Below, piece by piece: positions 58,448 to 64,000 of a stretch of DNA of 64,000 bases (positions are counted from its first letter, which is position 1; the number at the start of each line of letters is the position of its first letter). The notes under the pieces were generated by a model. The model had not been told where the DNA came from and did not search any database. It saw only the letters and a list, made by a program, of their open reading frames with translations. Source of the DNA: Metridium senile (Eukaryota; Cnidaria; Anthozoa; Actiniaria; Metridiidae); NCBI GenBank assembly GCA_949775045.1, contig OX459101.1, positions 4,318,465 to 4,382,464 of the forward strand. Reading direction: 5' to 3'. The position numbers and the translations under genes are program-made.

Positions 58448-58796
58448 ATTTTAAATTTTCTGTTTTATTCATTTTGTAAATGTAAGATAACTAGTAGTTA
58501 AACTAGTGTGGACTGTTTTAGTGTTTCTCAGCCGGGAAACAAATGTATAGTAAAACTGATGTACGATAGTCGGTTAATACACAAAATAGAAAGTCAACGT
58601 ACTGATTCTTCGCACGTTACTCTAACCGACTACTACTAGTTCGAAGTCTTTCTCTACCTTCTCACCACAGGGTTACCAAAGGCATTGTCTAAATAATGCT
58701 TTACTGCTCTGTGTTTTTCTAATGATAGCAATGGTACGTTTTGACATTAACTATCCTATGGCTAACTGTTTGGGATAATTTTTTAAATCAACTTGT

Positions 58797-58802
58797 AATA
58801 AA
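58797..58802 (+). terminator. Candidate poly(A) signal of gene C
   Basis: AATAAA, 350 bases after the gene C stop, the first of overlapping AATAAA hexamers ('aataaataaataaa'). Confidence 0.55.
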
Positions 58803-59049
58803 TAAATAAACAATTTTACTTGCTGTAAAACTTGATAAAAAAAAATATCATTAAAAAAAATATGCATGAAGTGTTGTCAAATTATTTTCTTATTTTTCAC
58901 AGAAAATATCGTCTAAAACGGGTTACATCGTTAAATGAAACAATGAATGAAAGAAAACGATTCATTAATTAATTTTATCGGAGAAAAATCGCTAAATTGA
59001 AGTGTCGCTTGGGTTCCCTGTGTTCCGAGCCCGCGATTCAACCGTCACT

Positions 59050-59062
59050 GTTGCCTAGTAAA
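59050..59062 (+). promoter_or_regulatory. Candidate X-box (RFX site) upstream of ENKD1
   Basis: GTTGCCTAGTAAA lies 234 bases before the ENKD1 start. It matches the ciliary X-box type GTTGCC-TAG(C/T)AAC except for the last base. ENKD1 is a cilium/centrosome gene, so an RFX site is plausible. Match by eye only. Confidence 0.4.
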
Positions 59063-59254
59063 GGATCACGGGAAGTGTCATAACTCCACAAAATAAACGA
59101 CAACTTGGTACAAGAAAACAAAGGAGAAAAAACTTGGAATTTACACACTTTTCTGCCTTCGAACTACAAAATCGCCATTACCAAAGGATATTACATACAC
59201 TTGATTGCTAGCCAAGCCTCGAAATTTGATGTTTAAATGTTTTAGAGGGTAGTT

Positions 59255-59266
59255 TTTGGCGCCAAA
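59255..59266. promoter_or_regulatory. Palindromic E2F-like site
   Basis: TTTGGCGCCAAA, 29 bases before the ENKD1 ATG, contains the E2F core TTTGGCGC on both strands. A near-identical stretch occurs at about 22097-22108, away from any start, which lowers specificity. Confidence 0.35.
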
Positions 59267-59295
59267 TGCTTGAGTGACTCGAAGTTCGTTAGAAT

Positions 59296-62200
59296 ATGCC
59301 TTCAACATGGACGATTCCAACCGATCCTGGATTTAACACAAGACGGCCGAACAGCGCACAAAGTTATGCGCCTAACTTAGGAGAACAACGACCACAGCCT
59401 CGAGTGAAGCCTGAAGCAATCTCAAACGCCATCAAAGGACAGGGATCTTTGTCTTTCTTATTCAATCCCAACTCCAAACCTTATACGATACTGTCTCGAC
59501 CAGGTATTGCCATTTTGTTTACTAGTATGTTTTTTTCGGTATGATTTCTGGAAAAAATCGTCGAAAGTTTGACTTTATTATCTATTTTATATATAGGTTG
59601 TTTTCTTAAGAGATTGTGCACGATCAAACTAGACTGACTATAAACCTACCTTTTATCAGCAAATTGTGTTTTATATTTGACGACAAGTTGTGACTAGATT
59701 GCTGAAAGTTATCGTTGTATTTAGATGTAATCAGTATTTATTATAATCGTTATTTCATTTTCTCTTTAGTAAGGTTTGCTTTAAAAGTTTTGTTTGAAAA
59801 AATCTTGTAATTCAAATAATTATCTACTCTTGAAACCATATTTGTAAAGTTTTTAAACTTCTATTTTAATTCTGTGTATGTAAGGTTTTTTTTTCTAATC
59901 GACTATTCTAAAGTACAACTCAAGCTAAAATAGATACTAGTTTTCAGAATGACACTATGGACTTAAAATTTGTCTTTGAACACTTGTTGATTTACCTAAC
60001 ATCCATTAAACTTTATCTATGATAGGATCAACATAATTTCAAGTTTATAGAGCCTAAGTTCATAGTTAAATCAATTAGATTCCAATTACACACTCAAAGT
60101 TTCACACTTCACATGATAATAATATCAATTAACACGTTATTTGAGTGGGTTGTTATGTTGTGGTTGTAGTGTGTGATTGTTGAATTATTTATGTGATAAT
60201 AAGTACCATCTAATCATCACATTGCAGTCTGTGATATAAAGGTGAATGCTAGATTTATTACTGCACATTCAAATAATGACAACTCAAACCTGAAGATAGG
60301 TAATATAATGAAATTTGTAACACCGTAAAAAATGTTGACTTAACTTTACTGACGTTTCAAGCTTTAGCCCTTCGTCAGAGTAAAAAATAACTGAAGATAG
60401 CAACTCAAAGCTCTGTAGCTAGTTTTCCATCTACTATATTACAATATTAATAATAAAATTATAAACATTATTCATCGTAGATATGAAATATATAGTATGT
60501 TATTCATTTGTCTCATGAATGTCGAAGGTTTGGACTGCAACGTTTTTACTGCTACTGCAATCAGAATGCAAAATGATCCTCAAAAGGAATCCGATGACAA
60601 GTACATAAGATCTACCTTCATTACAGTCTACTCACTGCCTGATGAAGACTAGCAGTAGCAGTCGAAAAACCACTGACCAAACCTTTGACATTCATGGGAC
60701 AAACAACTTTCTACTTATTTCATATCCACAATAAATTAATGTATAAATTATGAGTGGCCAATCTGTACGGGATATACAACTGTTAGTCAAAGATGAGCCA
60801 CTGAATATATCATACAGATTGGACACAAATACTGTATAGTACTTATGATACTTCAACGTTATACTTCTTTCATATTTTACTAAAATTGTCAAGATAAAAG
60901 TAAATCTGGACAAGAAAACTCAAGTTGAAACTTATGCAAATCAGGATGAATCTGTATGAGATTTACAAAATTGTCACAGACATGGTGGCTTTTGTCAAAT
61001 TCTTATTAATTATTCATGAGTTTTATAAAGTTTTATTAAGTCAATTTACATGTTCACCAGGCTCAGCCCAGACTAAAGACTTCAAGAGAGAGAATGCCTA
61101 CCACATCAAACAGATCCAGAAAGCAAACCGTAAGAAACAACAAGAAGCAGTGACTGGAGAACCAGTCAGAGCAGTGTACAAACCAGACAAGTTTGACCAT
61201 GTAGAGTCTAAGGTTGCACAGGAAGTAAAGGTACATTATATTGGAATAACAAATATGTACTATAACTTATACAACGGTAGTGACAAAAAACATGCTCTGT
61301 TGTTCCGTTAAACTTCAAAGTTTGGTGCCAAACTTTACACTCTCCCAATGAAATTATCTAAGTAAATTCAATTATCTGTTGAGGTAAATATTCCAGTTCC
61401 ATGTTATCTAGCAACGCTGTACAATTTGACAAAAGGCACATTTGTACAGGGATAATCTCAATTCAGAGTAAATTTCAATGTGTTTTCTATTGTTAAGTGA
61501 TAACATTTTTCCGTGCTTTACTTGGAATTTGGGAATATTTTTACAACAGATTGAGGCTTAGCCTGTGCAAGTGCGTCTTTTGTCAAATAGTACAGCGGTA
61601 CTAGATAACATGAACCTGGAGTATTTTGCATATTATATTTTTATTGCAACTTTTAACATGTAGGTGCAAGGAACAGCCTTTTTTCATGACTGGTATATAA
61701 ACTTATTGGGAGAGTGCAAATTTTTGATTGAGAATCTTGGGGGGGATATATTTTTGTTGCCACTGAAAAACTGGTATGGACTGTGTCCATGTTTCTAAGG
61801 AATGAGTTGGAGTGAAAGTGTACAATTATTTATCTAGTAAGTGATTACACTAGTGTGGACTGCATGAAAGTGATAATTTTATTTATTTTATTTCTTGTAA
61901 TGTGCAATTTCCATGTATTTAAATAATTGTAAAAATTCTGTGTATAATAAAGAACAATATTTTAACCAAGTGGTCCCAATTTCAGGCACCTACCCCAGCA
62001 CCAAGATCCAATTCCGCTACATTTCTAAGGGCCCATTCTAGAAGTGGCCCTCCTGTCAAAGACAGACCATCGTCTGCTGAACCAGTTATACCAAAGGAAT
62101 GCAAGCTTACAGTACCTAAAGCATCTATAGCAAAAGAGGTAGATAGCAAATCACCTTGTATGTCCATAATATCTCAACATGTTCCATGTTCTTGAAAAGT

Positions 62201-63464
62201 ATAGTGATTTTAAACACCTTGATTATTCGTGTTTAGATGTATGCCAAAAATATCTCAACCATAACCTCCATGTTCTTGAAAAGTATAGTGATTTTAAACA
62301 CCTTGATTATTCATGTTTAGATGTATGCCAAAAATATCTCAACAATAACCTCCATGTTCTTGACAAGAAGTGATTGTAAGCACCTTGATTATTCATGTTT
62401 AGATGTATGCCCATAATATTTTAACAATAACCTCCATGTTCTTGATAAGAAGTGATTGTAAGCACCTTGATTATTCATGTTTAGATGTATGCTAATAATA
62501 TCTCAACAATAACCTCCATGTTCTTGACAAGAAGTGATTGTAAGCACCTTGATTATTCATGTTTAGATGTATGCTAATAATATCTCGACAATAACCTCCA
62601 TGTTCTTGAAAAGTATAGTGATTGTAAGCACCTTGATTATTCATGTATAGATGTATGCCCATAATATTTTAACAATAACCTCCATGTTCTTGACAAGAAT
62701 AGTGATATTGTAATCACCTTGATTATTCATGTATAGATGTATGCCTATAATATCTCAAAAACTACCTCCATGTTCTCGACAAGATAAATGATTGCAAGTA
62801 CCTTGATTATTCATGTTTAGATGTAACATATTATATCTCAACAATAACCTCCATGTTCTTGACAAGAATAAGATTATTTATGTTTAGATATATGCCCCTT
62901 AATATCTCAACAATAACCTCCATGTTCTTGACAAGAATAAGATTATTTATGTTTAGATATATGCCCCTTAATATCTCAACAATAACCTCCATGTTCTTGA
63001 CAAGAATAAGATTATTTATGATTAGATATATGCCCCTTAATATCTCAACAATAACCTCCATGTTCTTGACAAGAATAAGATTATTTATGTTTAGATATAT
63101 GCCCCTTAATATCTCAACAATAACCTCCATGTTCTTGACAAGAATAAAGATAATTTATGTTTAGATGTATAACCATATCTCAACAATAACCTATTCCATG
63201 TAAGCACAATCCTGTTTAGATGTGTATGCCCATAATATCTGAACAATAGCCCCCATGTTCAATGGATATATTTTAACTAATATTTTTTATACTATTTTAG
63301 GGATCTCCTGCCAAGAAAACAAGAAACCATATAGCAGATAATATTCGGCGGACAGCTTCATCTCCATGCCCTAAAAGAGCACCGTCCGCAATGGCTGTAG
63401 ATCATTTAAAACAGAAACGAAAAGAAGACGAAGAAAAATACAAAAAGGGAATTGTACCTAAATA
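59296..63464 (+). CDS. ENKD1: ENKD1, 5' part (4 exons, 231 codons; continues beyond the window)
   Basis: Exons 59296-59503, 61061-61230, 61986-62138, 63301-63464, with consistent phases (1, 0, 0, 2) and GT-AG introns; 695 nt. Enkurin domain-containing protein 1 is known in vertebrates as a microtubule-associated centrosome/cilium protein. Seen: N-terminal RRPNSAQ at 17-23; KDFKREN followed by a basic helix at about 75-98; KFDHVESKV at about 115-123; SATFLRAHSR at 136-145; a basic segment leading to EEKYKKGIVPK at the last exon. These occur in the same order as in vertebrate ENKD1. The enkurin domain proper would lie mostly in exons past 64000. Exon 4 ends at a GTAAGT donor that splits a predicted Tyr codon, so the in-frame TAG at the boundary is not a real stop. 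Confidence 0.88.
60300..60390. mobile_element. Partial 'cgagctttagccctt' element in ENKD1 intron 1
   Basis: 'ggtaatataatgaaatttgt' 'aacaccgtaaaaaatgttga' ... 'aagctttagcccttcgtcag'. Confidence 0.75.
60507..60703. mobile_element. Inverted-repeat element in ENKD1 intron 1
   Basis: 'ttgtctcatgaatgtcgaag' 'gtttgg' and 'ccaaacctttgacattcatg' 'ggacaa'. A similar left end is seen near 29215-29260. Confidence 0.75.
60790..61030. mobile_element. Copy of the 'gtcaagataaaagtaaat' family, abutting ENKD1 exon 2
   Basis: 'tttactaaaattgtcaagat' 'aaaagtaaat' ... 'aacttatgcaaatcaggatg' ... 'attattcatgagttttat'. Ends about 30 bases before the exon 2 acceptor. Confidence 0.7.
61391..61623. mobile_element. Inverted-repeat element, ~60-bp arms, ENKD1 intron 2
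   Basis: 'tccagttccatgttatctag' 'caacgctgtac' mirrored by 'gtacagcggtactagataac' 'atgaacctgga'. Confidence 0.82.
62165..63245. repeat. 69-82-bp tandem repeat, ~13 copies, ENKD1 intron 3
   Basis: Unit 'aataacctccatgttcttga' 'caagaagtgattgtaagcac' 'cttgattattcatgtttaga' 'tgtatgc', then a shortened 69-base form (62840-63150). The 69-base form gives open frames on both strands, which are artefacts. Confidence 0.93.
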
Positions 63465-64000
63465 GTAAGTTTGAAACAAAATCCCATATAATAGTCCTTT
63501 TCACAGTTCCGTTCAGTGACCACGAATAATAGTTCCAGGTCGAGGTTTGCGTTGTTGCGCATATCAAAACTATAATTGAAGGGCCAAGAATGAAAAGGTC
63601 CTAAGTGACTTTTTAAGCTAATTTTTAAACCTTGCCCAAATCATCCCAAAATACACCAAACATCTTGTTTTAGTTGAAATATTAAGGTTTGCTATCTACT
63701 TTCCACGATTTTTGTCAAAAAAAGAAGAAAATTGGCCCATAGTTACGTTATGGTTTTGCTTAACAACCGATCATTCGTCCGTGAACTTCGATTAGCGTCA
63801 ACAAACGAATAAACACTTCGCTTTTTTGTTCAAAATAATAATAAAAGATATTAATATCTTCCATCAAATCAGTCACAAGAAACCAGCGATTCGATTGAGC
63901 ACAAAAAAAAAAAAAGTTATTTAAAGTTTTTTAAAGTTTAGCAAACAAGTCAGAAATGACCGTTGTTTTATAGTAAAATCACACTTTTTGACCTTGGATT
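63465..64000. other. ENKD1 intron 4, partial
   Basis: Starts with the GTAAGT donor at 63465. No further exon or clear repeat was seen up to the window edge. Confidence 0.65.

Larger units (their letters stand above)
58448..59295. other. Spacer between gene C and ENKD1
   Basis: Contains the gene C 3' region, a degraded copy of the 70-bp family (58485-58600) and the ENKD1 upstream region. No additional coding exon was seen. Confidence 0.7.

Noticed and set aside
63463..63470. Stop codon TAG ending ENKD1 at exon 4
   Set aside because: The TAG overlaps a GTAAGT donor, and the known family continues with Tyr-Leu at this point, so splicing is the better explanation.

Overview
The window is animal nuclear DNA: AT-rich, intron-dominated, with GT-AG splice sites and no bacterial features. 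The dispersed repeats (palindromic elements with 'ctaaaaggtacg' motifs, the 'gctacgtttacacggtaccgg' ends, and the 'cgagctttagcccttcgtcggag' family) resemble repeats I associate with anthozoan cnidarians such as corals and anemones. That assignment is an inference from memory. Marine invertebrate is safe; anthozoan is moderately likely.

Four genes could be assembled exon by exon, all in frame. Three encode collagen prolyl 4-hydroxylase alpha subunits (P4HA). Gene A is on + (6644-21212, 11 exons, 647 aa). Gene B is on - (43318-23038, 13 exons including an alternative pair, 538 or 539 aa). Gene C is on + (45710-58447, 12 exons, 527 aa). A and B converge tail to tail; B and C diverge head to head across 2.4 kb. 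The fourth is the 5' part of ENKD1 (enkurin domain-containing protein 1) on +, from 59296, with four exons before it runs off the right edge. The remaining sequence is intergenic or intronic and nearly all repeat-derived.

All three P4HA proteins keep a signal peptide, the N-terminal region, a peptide-substrate-binding region, and a C-terminal 2-oxoglutarate/Fe(II) dioxygenase domain with HxD...H...K and the two expected cysteine pairs. They should act in the ER lumen on procollagen-like X-Pro-Gly proteins, probably with a PDI-type beta subunit encoded elsewhere. Gene B is the most canonical. It carries two homologous copies (68 and 71 nt) of the exon that precedes the catalytic core, matching the mutually exclusive exon pair known in vertebrate P4HA1. 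Genes A and C have one copy each. Gene A has an inserted, sequon-rich Asn/Ser/Asp linker of about 130 residues, partly built from a 42-nt repeat in the coding exon.

Layout: 1-6.6 kb repeats and fold-back elements; 6.6-21.2 kb gene A, with a 2-kb 37-bp minisatellite; 21.2-23.0 kb intergenic; 23.0-43.3 kb gene B, with ATC, GTCT and AAT repeats and a dense run of palindromic elements at 38.6-42.2 kb; 43.3-45.7 kb divergent spacer; 45.7-58.4 kb gene C, with TTCTA, CAGA and 108-bp ATC-rich repeats; 58.4-59.3 kb spacer and ENKD1 promoter; 59.3-64 kb ENKD1.
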